64,000 nucleotides of DNA from Chitinophaga sp. sic0106 (GTDB lineage: Bacteria; Bacteroidota; Bacteroidia; Chitinophagales; Chitinophagaceae). Where the stretch lies: NCBI RefSeq assembly GCF_019219075.1, contig NZ_JAHUWJ010000008.1, positions 124,001-188,000 of the forward strand. The letters run 5' to 3'. The position numbers were made by a program, and so were the translations under genes. Position 1 is the first letter of the stretch. Each line of letters begins with the position of its first letter. The notes below the pieces were generated by a model. It had not been told where the DNA came from. It made no database searches and saw only the letters and a program-made list of their open reading frames with translations. This document shows, in pieces, positions 18,282-29,062 of this stretch.

Positions 18282-19835
18282 CTAAATTCTTCTCTCCTTA
18301 TTCAAAAATTTCCTTTGTATCACATCCTGTACCGGTATCCCGTCAATCTTACTCTCCAGCCACGAAATTATGTCTAAATACAAAAACGAACGCCGCTCAT
18401 AAGGATCCTGCGAAATCACCTCCAGCCTGTCCTTCAGATCAGTGAACGCATTGCGCAACTCCTTCGGATTCGCATAAATGTATTTACGCAAAAATTTCAT
18501 AATCTCCTCCATCACCAATCCCAAATCCTTGTGCTTGGAAATAAAGTGATAAACAGATTTAATCAGGTATTCTACCAGACTATAATTCTCTAACTCATAA
18601 TGCGCTATCAGATGCAGAATGCGGGCAAAACACTGAATGTCGGCACGCAGGTTGCCTATCTTCAGATTAATGATCTTATTCAGATACACTATTGCCTTAC
18701 TGTTATCCCCACTGCCGAAATACAAGCACGCAATCTTGTAGTAAAATACCAGCACCCGGTGCTGGTCTATCTTCAGCGAATGATTGCCAATCTCTGTTTC
18801 CAGCTCAGGCACCATTGCCAAGCCTTGTGTGAACGTGCCTTCCAGGAAATATCTGTTTATCTTGGCCGTGTACAGATACACAAACGCAGAGGTACGGGTG
18901 TTCTCATGGAAATCCTCGCCGTTGGTAGCAATAAACTGCTCCAGCTCACATAACGCAGTCTTGAACTTCTCAGAATTGGAAGTGTAAAAATGCGCCGTCA
19001 GCAAATTGTGCTGCGCCTTGATGTACAAATCCATATCGGTATGCTGCAGCGACGGATACTGCCTGAATAAGTCCACCCACTTCTGGGTATACCGATAGTA
19101 CATCAAGAAGTCCTGCAGAATATAGTAATACCAGCAACTAGCCTGGTACATATATACTTTCTCGTAAAAACTCATCTCCGCTAGTCCCCGCGGTGGTAAC
19201 TGACTCTCAAAAAAAGATTTCACCATCTCCGCATCCCGCTCATTGCGGGCATGCCCCAACTTCAGATATAACCCGTACATCCGCAGCGACAACGTCGATA
19301 ACATGCTGATATTGGTAATCTGATGCTGAATCTGCTTCGATTCGGCACTCAACGCCTCGGCCCGGTTTTCCAGACTGCGGGTGATATGCCGGGATTCAAT
19401 CAGTTTCTCAAATTCCACAATCTCATACGCCAGCATCACCTCCTCCTGCTCAAAAGCCATAGATTTAGCCTTTGCCAGTACCTTCAAACTCTGATTATAC
19501 AAGCCTTTATTGTACAACACCCGGGCATAGTCCAGCTGCTCGCGGAGATCTATCACCGCATCCTTCTGCTTGTAAAGCTGGCGTAAACTCGTCAGTAAAT
19601 GTTTGTACAGATGAGCCTTTACATTCGATAACTGCTGCTTCTTCAGGTCGGGAACCTTCCTCAGTATCTGCTCCTCATCATAATCTTTCATCTTGTCCAG
19701 CGTATTGAACAACTGGATGAAAAGTACATCTTCCTTCGTGTTATTCTTATTAAATGCCAGCTGAAAACTCCTTTTTTCAGCTTTTGTTAGCGTTTTTATT
19801 AATATGAATAAAGCATCACTTTGACTGTTGGGCAT
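18282..19835 (-). CDS. Large alpha-helical hypothetical protein
   Basis: 517 residues, no signal peptide and no membrane segment, so cytoplasmic. It is almost wholly helical with TPR-like pairs (for example LDYARVLYNKGLYNQSLKVLAKAKSMA and LVFYYKIACLYFGSGDNSKAIVYLNKIINLK), suggesting a solenoid scaffold. The N-terminal part (LIKTLTKAEKRSFQLAF, AHLYKHLLTSLRQLYKQKDAV) is basic. I do not recognise a named family. It is transcribed alone, ends at a strong terminator and is divergent from leuC. No DNA-binding or catalytic motif is visible. Confidence 0.75.
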   Translation of the reverse strand: MPNSQSDALFILIKTLTKAEKRSFQLAFNKNNTKEDVLFIQLFNTLDKMKDYDEEQILRKVPDLKKQQLSNVKAHLYKHLLTSLRQLYKQKDAVIDLREQLDYARVLYNKGLYNQSLKVLAKAKSMAFEQEEVMLAYEIVEFEKLIESRHITRSLENRAEALSAESKQIQHQITNISMLSTLSLRMYGLYLKLGHARNERDAEMVKSFFESQLPPRGLAEMSFYEKVYMYQASCWYYYILQDFLMYYRYTQKWVDLFRQYPSLQHTDMDLYIKAQHNLLTAHFYTSNSEKFKTALCELEQFIATNGEDFHENTRTSAFVYLYTAKINRYFLEGTFTQGLAMVPELETEIGNHSLKIDQHRVLVFYYKIACLYFGSGDNSKAIVYLNKIINLKIGNLRADIQCFARILHLIAHYELENYSLVEYLIKSVYHFISKHKDLGLVMEEIMKFLRKYIYANPKELRNAFTDLKDRLEVISQDPYERRSFLYLDIISWLESKIDGIPVQDVIQRKFLNKERRI

Positions 19836-19947
19836 CGTTAATAAAATCTTATAAATGATTGAAAAACAATTGATTGATGTTATTCAATCGTGTTTATAGG
19901 TTGTAATTAATACAAATTTAACGATATGTCAAATAAATATCGTCCAT

Positions 19948-19955
19948 TAGATTTG
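19948..19955 (+). promoter_or_regulatory. Possible -7 promoter element of the leucine operon
   Basis: TAGATTTG matches the Bacteroidota -7 consensus TAnnTTTG, 34 bp before the leuC ATG. A good TTG at the -33 position was not found, so this is tentative. AAGGA at 19976-19980 may serve as the ribosome site. Confidence 0.35.
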
Positions 19956-19989
19956 AAGGTATAAACAATTTAAAAAGGAAGCAAAAAGG

Positions 19990-21387
<1,398 letters not shown>

Positions 21388-21414
21388 ATCACCGCCACGG
21401 CTAAACGTAATACT

Positions 21415-22164
21415 ATGAACCAGTGGAATGCTGACTTATATAGAGAAGAACATGCCTTCGTATTTGAATATGGCGACAGTCTGGTAGACTGGCTGCAGCC
21501 ACAGGCTGGCGAAGAAATCCTGGACCTTGGCTGCGGTACCGGTGAACTCACCGCCCGTATCGCCGAATCAGGTGCGCATGTAATCGGTATCGACGCGGCT
21601 GCAACCATGATAGAAAGCGCTAAACAGCACTTTCCGGATGTGACTTTCAGAGTAGCCGATGCTACCAGGTTTTCCCTGCCCCTCCAGTTCGATGCCATCT
21701 TCTCCAACGCTACCCTCCACTGGGTACGTGAAAAAGAAAAAGCTATCGAAAGGATGTACACCCACCTCAAAAAAGGAGGACGCCTCATCCTGGAAATGGG
21801 TGGAAAAGGAAACGTGGAAAGCATTCTCCGGGAACTGGAATACGTAATGCAGGAAAAAGGATACACCTACCAGCCCTTCTGGTACTTCCCTTCTCCGGCG
21901 GAATATACCACCCTGCTGGAAAAAGCCGGCTTCACCGTTGAAAAAGTACAGTACTACGAAAGACCTACCAAACTCAGTAACCCTGAACATGGAATCATCA
22001 CCTGGCTGGAAATGTTTGGCGATCACTTCTTCACCGGAGTGCCCGCACACATCAGATCCGCCATACTCAGGGAAGTACAGGAACAACTGGCCCCGGCATT
22101 AACCAGAGAAGGTAATTTATATGCAGACTACGTCCGACTGAGAGTGGCTGCCGTCAAAAAATAA
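21415..22164 (+). CDS. Class I SAM methyltransferase, trans-aconitate methyltransferase (Tam)-like
   Basis: 249 residues. It has the SAM site [16 protein letters not shown] (about residues 34-49), the acidic strand end VIGID and motif [10 protein letters not shown]. The start (QWNADLY) and FSNATLHWV resemble Escherichia coli Tam (WNPSLY, FANASLQW), which methylates trans-aconitate, a damaging by-product of aconitase. Yeast Tmt1 also methylates 3-isopropylmalate. It lies between leuC and leuD, 27 bp after leuC and 5 bp before leuD, so it is made with the isopropylmalate isomerase. I infer that it acts on an intermediate or an off-pathway isomer in leucine synthesis. A general methyltransferase role remains possible. 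Confidence 0.8.
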   Translation: MNQWNADLYREEHAFVFEYGDSLVDWLQPQAGEEILDLGCGTGELTARIAESGAHVIGIDAAATMIESAKQHFPDVTFRVADATRFSLPLQFDAIFSNATLHWVREKEKAIERMYTHLKKGGRLILEMGGKGNVESILRELEYVMQEKGYTYQPFWYFPSPAEYTTLLEKAGFTVEKVQYYERPTKLSNPEHGIITWLEMFGDHFFTGVPAHIRSAILREVQEQLAPALTREGNLYADYVRLRVAAVKK

Positions 22165-22169
22165 TCATA

Positions 22170-22769
22170 ATGAGCAAGATATTTCAACACTTAGTTTCTT
22201 CTGCGGTACCAGTACCGATCGAAAATATTGATACAGACCAGATCATCCCGGCGCGCTTCCTCAAAGCTACCACCAGGGAAGGCTTCGGCGAAAACCTGTT
22301 TCGCGACTGGCGCTTCGAATCTGACAACACACCTAAAGCAGATTTCGTTCTCAACAATCCTGTCTACTCCGGAAAAGTGCTCGTAGCAGGCAAAAACTTC
22401 GGCTGCGGCTCCTCCCGTGAACACGCCGCCTGGGCTATCGCCGACTATGGCTTCAAAGTAGTAGTAAGCTCCTTCTTCGCTGATATCTTCAAAAACAATG
22501 CGCTGAACAACTTTATCCTGCCTATCACCGTAAGTGAAGGTTTCCTGGATAAGATCTTTTCCGCTATTGAAAAAGATCCTAAAGCAGAGCTGGAAGTTGA
22601 CCTGGAAGGCCAATACATCAAAATAAAAGCCACCGGTGAACAGGAGAGCTTCGATATCAACCCGTATAAAAAAACCTGTCTGCTCAATGGCTACGATGAT
22701 ATCGACTACCTGCTCAGCTTACGCGAAGAAATCGGTAAATACGAGGAGTCCAGACCTTTCAATTTTTAG
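22170..22769 (+). CDS. leuD: 3-isopropylmalate dehydratase, small subunit
   Basis: Swivelling domain that completes the active site of LeuC. 199 residues. Seen: [17 protein letters not shown] near the start, [41 protein letters not shown] (substrate-binding GSSREHA loop), and C-terminal [18 protein letters not shown]. Starts five bases after the methyltransferase stop. Normal length for the bacterial type. Confidence 0.97.
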   Translation: MSKIFQHLVSSAVPVPIENIDTDQIIPARFLKATTREGFGENLFRDWRFESDNTPKADFVLNNPVYSGKVLVAGKNFGCGSSREHAAWAIADYGFKVVVSSFFADIFKNNALNNFILPITVSEGFLDKIFSAIEKDPKAELEVDLEGQYIKIKATGEQESFDINPYKKTCLLNGYDDIDYLLSLREEIGKYEESRPFNF

Positions 22770-22804
22770 TACACAGCATAAACTCAACATAAAGTACACT
22801 CTAC

Positions 22805-23884
22805 ATGGGCGTTGATAAAAAAATATTAGTTATACCGGGTGATGGCATCGGACAGGAAGTTACAGCCTGGGGACAGAAAGTACTGGCTACCATTGCCAAA
22901 AACTACAACCATACTTTTCATTTCGACGAAGGCATCATGGGCCACGTAGCTATTGAAGCTACCGGCGAACCACTGCCCGACAGCACACTGGACAAAGCCA
23001 GAAACAGCGATGCCATCCTGTTCGGCGCAATCGGACATGCGAAATATGACAACGACCCTACCCTGAAAGTAAGGCCGGAACAAGGTTTGCTCAAAATCCG
23101 CAAGGAACTGGGCCTCTATGCTAACCTTCGCCCGATCAAATTATTTGATGAGCTGCTGGAAGCCTCCAGCATCAAGCCGGAAATCCTTCGCGGAGCAGAT
23201 ATCCTCTTCTTCCGTGAGCTTACAGGAGATGTATACTTTGGAGAAAAGAAAAGAACAGAAGACCGCAATAGCGCTTCCGACCTCATGATCTACCATCGCT
23301 ACGAGGTAGAACGTATTGCCCGCAAGGCTTACGAAGCTGCACGCACCCGTCGTAACAAACTCTGCTCTGTTGACAAAGCAAATGTGCTCGAAGCCAGCCG
23401 CCTCTGGAGAGAAGTGGTACAGGAAATCTCCAAAGATTATCCGGATGTGGAAACAGAACATATGTTTATCGACAACGCCGCTATGCAACTGATCAAAGAT
23501 CCTAAGCGCTTCGATGTAGTGCTGACAGGTAACCTTTTTGGTGATATCCTCACCGACGAGGCCTCGCAGATTGCCGGATCAATGGGTATGCTGGCTTCTG
23601 CTTCCGTAGGAGATAAAGTTGGTTTCTATGAGCCTATTCACGGTTCCGCACATGATATTGCCGGTAAAGGTATTGCCAACCCGCTGGCATCCATCCTTTC
23701 TGCTGCCCTCATGCTGGATATTTCCTTCGGCCTGAAAACAGAATCACAACGCGTTATCAAAGCCGTGGAAGCTACACTGCGCCAGGGTTACAGAACAATG
23801 GATATCGCCAACAAGCATACTGAAAACGAGTTTATCATGGGTACAGACGCCATGGGTGCGAAAGTACTGGAGAACCTGAACTAA
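22805..23884 (+). CDS. leuB: 3-isopropylmalate dehydrogenase
   Basis: NAD-dependent oxidative decarboxylation of 3-isopropylmalate to 2-oxoisocaproate, third step of leucine synthesis. 359 residues. Seen: VIPGDGIGQEV, LLKIRKELGLYANLRPIK (substrate arginines), RELTGDVYFGEKK, DKANVLEASRLWREV, and the metal/NAD region GNLFGDILTDEASQIAGSMGML followed by EPIHGSAHDIAGKGIANP. Cytoplasmic dimer in the family. Fourth gene of the operon. Confidence 0.97.
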   Translation: MGVDKKILVIPGDGIGQEVTAWGQKVLATIAKNYNHTFHFDEGIMGHVAIEATGEPLPDSTLDKARNSDAILFGAIGHAKYDNDPTLKVRPEQGLLKIRKELGLYANLRPIKLFDELLEASSIKPEILRGADILFFRELTGDVYFGEKKRTEDRNSASDLMIYHRYEVERIARKAYEAARTRRNKLCSVDKANVLEASRLWREVVQEISKDYPDVETEHMFIDNAAMQLIKDPKRFDVVLTGNLFGDILTDEASQIAGSMGMLASASVGDKVGFYEPIHGSAHDIAGKGIANPLASILSAALMLDISFGLKTESQRVIKAVEATLRQGYRTMDIANKHTENEFIMGTDAMGAKVLENLN

Positions 23885-23914
23885 TCTTACTAAACCGAAA
23901 ATAGTTACACTATC

Positions 23915-25423
23915 ATGGATAATAACCGTGTATACGTCTTTGATACCACCCTGCGCGATGGTGAACAGGTACCAGGTTGTCAGCTGACAACCGTAGAAAA
24001 AATCGAGGTCGCAAAGAAACTGGAAGCACTTGGCGTAGATATCATCGAGGCTGGTTTCCCCATCTCCAGCCCTGGTGATTTCCAGAGTGTGGTAGAGATT
24101 TCTAAAGCCATCAGCGAACCGGTGATCTGCGCGCTTACCCGTGCTAATACCAAGGATATCGACGCTGCCGCTGAAGCCCTGCGCTTCGCTAAACGCGGCC
24201 GTATCCATACCGGTATCGGTGCCTCTGATATGCACATCAAGTACAAATTCAACAGCACCCGCGAAGATATTCTCGAACGTGCCGTGAAAGCAGTGACCTA
24301 CGCCCGCAAGTTTACAGATGATGTGGAATTCTATGCGGAAGATGCAGGTCGTGCGGATAACGAATACCTCGCCCGTATGATCGAAGCTGTAATTGCTGCA
24401 GGTGCCACTACCGTAAACATCCCGGATACAAACGGCTATTGCCTGCCTGACCAATACGGTGCTAAAATCAAATACCTGGTAGATAACGTTGCCAATATTG
24501 ATAAAGCAATCATCTCTGTACACTGTCATAACGACCTCGGACTGGCCACCGCCAATACCATTGCAGGTATTCAGTACGGTGCCCGCCAGGTGGAATGTAC
24601 CATCAACGGTATCGGAGAACGTGCCGGTAACACTTCCCTCGAAGAAGTGGCCATGATATTAAAAACACACCATACACTGGGTTATTATACCAACATCAAT
24701 TCCAAAGGAATCTACGAAATCTCTAACATGGTATCTTCTATGATGCGTATGCCAGTGCAGCCAAACAAGGCGATCGTAGGTCGTAACGCTTTCGCACACA
24801 GCTCAGGCATCCACCAGGATGGTATCCTGAAACACCGCGAAAACTACGAAATCCTCAATCCGGAAGATGTAGGTATCAACTCCAACTCCATCATCCTCAC
24901 CGCACGTAGTGGTCGCCACGCGCTGAAACACCACCTGGAACGCCTCGGTTATAAACTGGATAAAATTAATCTGGACGAAGTGTACGAACGCTTCCTCGTA
25001 ATGGCCGATAGTAAAAAAGATGTTTCCGATGCAGATCTGCTGCAGCTGATGGGCGATGGCGATAGTAAAGTATATGATGACGATAAAGGTATCAAAGTTA
25101 CCTTGCTGCAGGTTGTTTGCGGAGATCCGCTGCGCCCTATGGCTACCGTGAAACTGATGATCAATGGCGAAGAAAAAGAAGCCAGTGCCGCAGGTAACGG
25201 TCCGGTAAACGCCACCATCAACGCCATCCACGAAATCATCAAGGATGATATTGACCTGGACGAATTCAGCATCCAGGCCATGCACGGCGGTAGCGAAGAT
25301 GTGAGCAAAGTGAACATGCGCGTAAAATATAACGGGCAGTCCTACTACGGCTTCGGCTACTCTACCGATATCGTGAACGCTTCTGTAAATGCCTATGTAG
25401 ATGCATTGAATAAAATCTACTAG
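23915..25423 (+). CDS. leuA: 2-isopropylmalate synthase
   Basis: Condenses acetyl-CoA with 2-oxoisovalerate, the committed step of leucine synthesis. 502 residues. The TIM barrel starts [20 protein letters not shown] (metal-binding Asp and catalytic Arg), with [19 protein letters not shown] (His-x-His metal ligands) and [17 protein letters not shown]. The C-terminal region ~390-500 ([36 protein letters not shown]) is the LeuA regulatory domain that binds leucine for feedback inhibition. Citramalate synthase is related, but the leu context and sequence favour LeuA. Last gene of the operon, before a strong terminator. Confidence 0.96.
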   Translation: MDNNRVYVFDTTLRDGEQVPGCQLTTVEKIEVAKKLEALGVDIIEAGFPISSPGDFQSVVEISKAISEPVICALTRANTKDIDAAAEALRFAKRGRIHTGIGASDMHIKYKFNSTREDILERAVKAVTYARKFTDDVEFYAEDAGRADNEYLARMIEAVIAAGATTVNIPDTNGYCLPDQYGAKIKYLVDNVANIDKAIISVHCHNDLGLATANTIAGIQYGARQVECTINGIGERAGNTSLEEVAMILKTHHTLGYYTNINSKGIYEISNMVSSMMRMPVQPNKAIVGRNAFAHSSGIHQDGILKHRENYEILNPEDVGINSNSIILTARSGRHALKHHLERLGYKLDKINLDEVYERFLVMADSKKDVSDADLLQLMGDGDSKVYDDDKGIKVTLLQVVCGDPLRPMATVKLMINGEEKEASAAGNGPVNATINAIHEIIKDDIDLDEFSIQAMHGGSEDVSKVNMRVKYNGQSYYGFGYSTDIVNASVNAYVDALNKIY

Positions 25424-25456
25424 TATTCATAACGATTGATTACGTTTGAATTTTCA

Positions 25457-25483
25457 GGCCGCTGATTTAGTGCATCAGCGGCC
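25457..25483 (+). terminator. Rho-independent terminator of the leucine operon
   Basis: Stem GGCCGCTGAT / ATCAGCGGCC with a 7-base loop, then ATTTTTTT. 33 bp after the leuA stop. Confidence 0.95.
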
Positions 25484-25664
25484 ATTTTTTTCTTATTTAG
25501 CCCCTATTGTGATTATTTCCTGCCTTACCTGGCATATCTCTTATTTTTCCCTTATTTTCGCTACCGTTACAATCACACTGAATTACACCTATACGAAATA
25601 TGCCAACTGCTGTGTCAACCAGTAGTATATTCTAAATCACTCATATTCCGACTGAAAATTATAT

Positions 25665-26459
25665 ATGAAAAATTATTTTCTGGCGATAGTAGCTGTGCTG
25701 ACTGTAGTGTGCCTGACTGCCTGTTCAAAAACCGAAAGATTATCCCTGCTGAATGATCCCTGGACTTACCCTCCCGCGGACTCCATGCCAGTGGCCATTA
25801 CATCTCCCTATAACAGTACCTCAGTTGAATTTAATGCACAACGCCAGGTGGGCCGGATCGTGATGAAAACTAACCTGGGGGAAAAATGGACGACAGAGGA
25901 AGATGTGCTGGTAACGTATGAAAATAACAGACCTGTGCAGTTTACCACCAATGGCAATGCAAAAGACTATCGTACCATTACTTATTCCGCTGATGGCGAT
26001 GCGGTGCTGGTTAAGTCGTTTCCTTCCGGCATAGTTGATTCGTTGGTCTATGATAATCATAAGCCGGTGAGATGTTACCGTACAGGCACTACGGGTACGC
26101 GTATCATATACGAATATACGTGGACAGGTACCAACATTACTACCGTGGCCACTTACACAGTCGATAATAACGCGAAACTGCTGATTGCCAAAGAGGCATA
26201 CGAGTATGATAGCCGCAAATCGCCCAATGCAGCATTTAAATTAACGGCCATGCTGCGTCCTTCCGAGCCAACTATGTTGTCTGAAAATAACATCACTAAA
26301 GAATTGATATACACAGGTGATGTGGTTACACTTACCTGGACCGCCACTGATATGCAATTCAACAAGAATGGTTTTCCCGTATCATGGATTAACGCTGATA
26401 ATCAAGGTAGTGGTTTCCCGAAAACAGAATATAAGGTACTGGTGAAATACCTGCCTTAA
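25665..26459 (+). CDS. Lipoprotein, YD-like beta-rich, function unknown
   Basis: 264 residues. Signal peptide with lipobox LTAC (Cys20). The mature protein is a chain of beta-strands with phrases such as ITYSADGDAVLVKSFPSG, SLVYDNHKPVRCY, IYEYTWTGTNITTVATYT and KEAYEYDSRKSPNAAF. These resemble the RHS/YD-like repeats of Bacteroidota DUF4595-type lipoproteins, which form elongated beta-sheets in the envelope. No catalytic residue stands out. It is transcribed alone after the leu terminator and is convergent with the VanX-like gene. Confidence 0.7.
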   Translation: MKNYFLAIVAVLTVVCLTACSKTERLSLLNDPWTYPPADSMPVAITSPYNSTSVEFNAQRQVGRIVMKTNLGEKWTTEEDVLVTYENNRPVQFTTNGNAKDYRTITYSADGDAVLVKSFPSGIVDSLVYDNHKPVRCYRTGTTGTRIIYEYTWTGTNITTVATYTVDNNAKLLIAKEAYEYDSRKSPNAAFKLTAMLRPSEPTMLSENNITKELIYTGDVVTLTWTATDMQFNKNGFPVSWINADNQGSGFPKTEYKVLVKYLP

Positions 26460-26486
26460 TATACTCCCGGAGCTAATGCAACATCC

Positions 26487-27170
26487 CTAAAACACAATAT
26501 CCATCAGCGGGTATTTTTTATAATCCGGGAGATAGTAATGCCACCACTCCGTACGACTACCTTTAAATCCCAGCTGCTTCATCGTATCACGCAATAATTT
26601 ACGATTAGCCGTTACCGTAGGATCTGATGGCTGGTAGTTCTCATGCGCTTTATATGTGAAGTCATCAAAGTCTGTTGGCATCGCTACGGGCTTGCCGGTT
26701 TTCAGCTCCACCATGCTCAGGTCTACTGCCACACCGCGGTTATGTCCCGATCCTTTCTTCGGATCGGCTGCATACAAATCATTGGGTACTATCTTAAACA
26801 TCAGCTCTGTACAGCGATAAGGGCGGTAGGCATCATAAATTAGTAATCCATATCCTTTCTTATTCAATATCGCCTGTACTTGTTTGAGTTTGTCCGCAGC
26901 CGGTTTGCGGAGATATATGGCCGTGGAGCTGTATAGTTTCTGATGTGTGAAATTGTTGGTGGTGGCATACCGCACATCTTTTTTGATACCTGGAATGTAT
27001 TGTTCCAGGTTTACCAGTTGCTGTGTAGGATCTTTTTTAACCAGCTGCTCGTATTGTTTTTTGTCCTGAAGCACGGCGAGGCCGTATTTATTCAGTGGAA
27101 TATTTTGTGCATGGACGTTAGTTGTAAATCCTATGGTAAATACTATCGTAATTACAGTTTTTAAAGTCAT
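26487..27170 (-). CDS. D-alanyl-D-alanine dipeptidase, VanX/DdpX-like
   Basis: Zinc peptidase that splits free D-Ala-D-Ala. 227 residues with a signal peptide (VITIVFTIGFTTNVHA, cut before Q), so periplasmic. The M15D motifs are complete: YDAYRPYR (transition-state Arg), SGHNRGVAVDL (zinc His and Asp in S-x-H-x3-G-x-A-x-D) and EWWHYY (catalytic Glu and zinc His). There is no vanA/vanH neighbour. The secreted form is more likely for murein turnover or for using D-Ala-D-Ala as a nutrient (as proposed for E. coli DdpX) than for glycopeptide resistance. Confidence 0.9.
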   Translation of the reverse strand: MTLKTVITIVFTIGFTTNVHAQNIPLNKYGLAVLQDKKQYEQLVKKDPTQQLVNLEQYIPGIKKDVRYATTNNFTHQKLYSSTAIYLRKPAADKLKQVQAILNKKGYGLLIYDAYRPYRCTELMFKIVPNDLYAADPKKGSGHNRGVAVDLSMVELKTGKPVAMPTDFDDFTYKAHENYQPSDPTVTANRKLLRDTMKQLGFKGSRTEWWHYYLPDYKKYPLMDIVF

Positions 27171-27216
27171 AATGATGATAATTAAATCAAAGCTAATTAA
27201 AATATTGCCCAGCCCA

Positions 27217-27263
27217 CCGCGCGCAGCGCGGAACCTACCCCAATGACACCGAAGGTGTCATTG
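27217..27263. repeat. Pair of short palindromes, one with a GAA loop
   Basis: Two adjacent hairpins: CCGCGC-gca-GCGCGG (27217-27222, 27226-27231) and a perfect 10-bp stem CAATGACACC-gaa-GGTGTCATTG (27241-27263). They lie in the gap between the divergent vanX-like and SDR genes and resemble the GAA-loop cluster at 53943-54013. Confidence 0.7.
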
Positions 27264-27426
27264 CCAATACAATTGAAAGCTGACAATTTTATCTCAATTC
27301 CTATATTTATCTCAAAAAAAGCCTGTTTTCCGTAAAAAAGGTTAATAAAATACAACAGTCAGCGAAAATACAGTCGCAATACACTCGGATATAATCCTAT
27401 TTTAGAACCCTTAAATTCTTTAAAAA

Positions 27427-28209
27427 ATGGAGCTGTTCAGATTAGATAATAAAGTGGCAGTTATCACCGGTGGTGGTAGCGGTATAGGACAGGCGATAGC
27501 AAAAAGTTTTGGCGCACAGGGTGCACAGGTGCATATCCTGGAATTGAACGAAGAAGGTGGTAAAGGTACTGCCGCTGAAATTATTGCCGACGGCGGCAAA
27601 GCACAGGTACACGCCTGCAACGTGGCCGACCAGGCCGCAGTAATTGCCGTAATGAATAATATTATCCAATCTGCCGGAAAACTGGATATCCTCGTTAACT
27701 GCGCCGGTATTGCCCACGTGGGTAAGCTGGAATCCACCGCAGAACAGGATTTCGACCGTGTATACCAGGTAAATGTGAAAGGTAGCTACAACTGTATGTA
27801 CGCAGTAATAGGCCAAATGAAAAAACAAGGCGGCGGCGTGATCCTCAATATCGCTTCCATCGCCAGCAGCGTAGGTATTCCTGACAGGTTCGCCTATTCC
27901 ATGAGTAAGGGCGCAGTACTCACCATGACGTTATCCGTAGCAAAAGATTACCTGGGCGACAATATCCGCTGCAACTGCGTATCCCCGGCAAGGGTACATA
28001 CACCCTTTGTAGATGGCTTTATCGCTAAAAACTACCCCGGCAAAGAAGCAGAAATGTTCGATAAACTGAGCAAAACCCAGCCTATCGGACGTATGGCCAA
28101 ACCTGCCGAAGTTGGCAACCTGGCCCTCTACCTCTGCTCCGACGAAGCCGGATTCATTACAGGCTGCGATTACCCGATCGACGGCGGATTTATTCGTCTG
28201 AATAACTAA
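27427..28209 (+). CDS. SDR oxidoreductase, probable 2-keto-3-deoxy-L-fuconate dehydrogenase
   Basis: Classical short-chain dehydrogenase, 260 residues. NAD(P) site VITGGGSGIGQAIA (about 13-26), NCAG, catalytic Ser in NIASIASS and Tyr-x3-Lys in YSMSK; C-terminal YPIDGG. In the non-phosphorylating L-fucose pathway an SDR oxidises 2-keto-3-deoxy-L-fuconate to 2,4-diketo-3-deoxy-L-fuconate. This gene leads a cluster holding the next enzyme (FAH hydrolase), a mutarotase, lactonase, second SDR and FucP, so I assign that step to it. The two SDRs could be swapped. The equivalent L-rhamnose pathway uses similar enzymes and cannot be fully excluded. Confidence 0.8.
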   Translation: MELFRLDNKVAVITGGGSGIGQAIAKSFGAQGAQVHILELNEEGGKGTAAEIIADGGKAQVHACNVADQAAVIAVMNNIIQSAGKLDILVNCAGIAHVGKLESTAEQDFDRVYQVNVKGSYNCMYAVIGQMKKQGGGVILNIASIASSVGIPDRFAYSMSKGAVLTMTLSVAKDYLGDNIRCNCVSPARVHTPFVDGFIAKNYPGKEAEMFDKLSKTQPIGRMAKPAEVGNLALYLCSDEAGFITGCDYPIDGGFIRLNN

Positions 28210-28279
28210 AAAGTTTAATGTGATGGACGTAACTTTAGGCCGAATGCCTATATTTATTCATCACAAACTAATGATATAC

Positions 28280-29038
28280 ATGAAAAGAATTCCCGTTTAT
28301 CTGGCGATAGCCGCTTTAGGGTTTACTGCCGCCTGTAATAACGCTCAGCAATCAGGAAAAAGCACCGCTCAGCAATCGGATTCCGTACCTATGACGCCTG
28401 CCACCGCCGCAGGTAAAGTAGAGGTAGTACTGAAAGACAGAAATAAAGATACCGCCCGCGTAGTTATCAAATTTGAGATCAACGGGGAAGTAAAGGAAAA
28501 GTCCTTTGACCAGGCCATCCTTCAGGAAGGCAGTGATGAAGATGTGGTACGGGTAGCATGGGACAAGCCCAACAGCGCCTACATCGGCGTAGTAAAGCCT
28601 AACCGCGCACCACGTTACTACCACGCCAGCGTTGACAGCAGCAAAGGCCACCTGAAAATTTTCTGGGCCACCGTACCGCCTAAACCAGTATGGCTGTATA
28701 TGGAAAATGTACAAGGCCTCGGAAAAGTATCGCACTCAGGAGAAATCGTTACCAGCTACCGGAAGAATATCCAGTCTGCAAAAATTATTGAAGATTTTAT
28801 TGTAGACATCAAGCCAGGTAAATCACCGGAAGAAGTGATACTCTATGTGGAATTTGCAGGTGTCAATAAAACCATGACCATGCCGGTTCCCAAAGGATAT
28901 AAAGCCACCATTCAGAAAACTGCTACCCCTGATCACGTCTACTTCTCCATGGAAAAAGACGGTCAGCTGGACGCAGTAATGGACTTAAAAGTAGAAGATG
29001 GCCGCCTGCAGGTAGAACATCTCAAAGAAATAAAATAA
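28280..29038 (+). CDS. Small lipoprotein inside the fucose cluster, unknown role
   Basis: About 252 residues. Signal peptide and lipobox (FTAAC, then NNAQQSGKSTAQQ, a flexible linker). The mature part is beta-rich with no recognisable enzyme motif (VEVVLKDRNKDTARVVIKFEING, TMTMPVPKGYKATIQKT). The ATG at 28280 is chosen because it begins directly before the Lys-Arg signal peptide start; an upstream frame from 28220 adds unrelated residues. It lies between the SDR and the FAH gene on the same strand with short gaps, suggesting co-expression, but its role is unknown. Confidence 0.7.
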   Translation: MKRIPVYLAIAALGFTAACNNAQQSGKSTAQQSDSVPMTPATAAGKVEVVLKDRNKDTARVVIKFEINGEVKEKSFDQAILQEGSDEDVVRVAWDKPNSAYIGVVKPNRAPRYYHASVDSSKGHLKIFWATVPPKPVWLYMENVQGLGKVSHSGEIVTSYRKNIQSAKIIEDFIVDIKPGKSPEEVILYVEFAGVNKTMTMPVPKGYKATIQKTATPDHVYFSMEKDGQLDAVMDLKVEDGRLQVEHLKEIK

Positions 29039-29062
29039 TAGCAAAACAATAAAAACAGCGTA

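Noticed and set aside
26487..27170. Glycopeptide resistance (vanX) locus
   Set aside because: There is no vanA/vanH ligase or dehydrogenase nearby and the protein has a signal peptide, unlike cytoplasmic resistance VanX.
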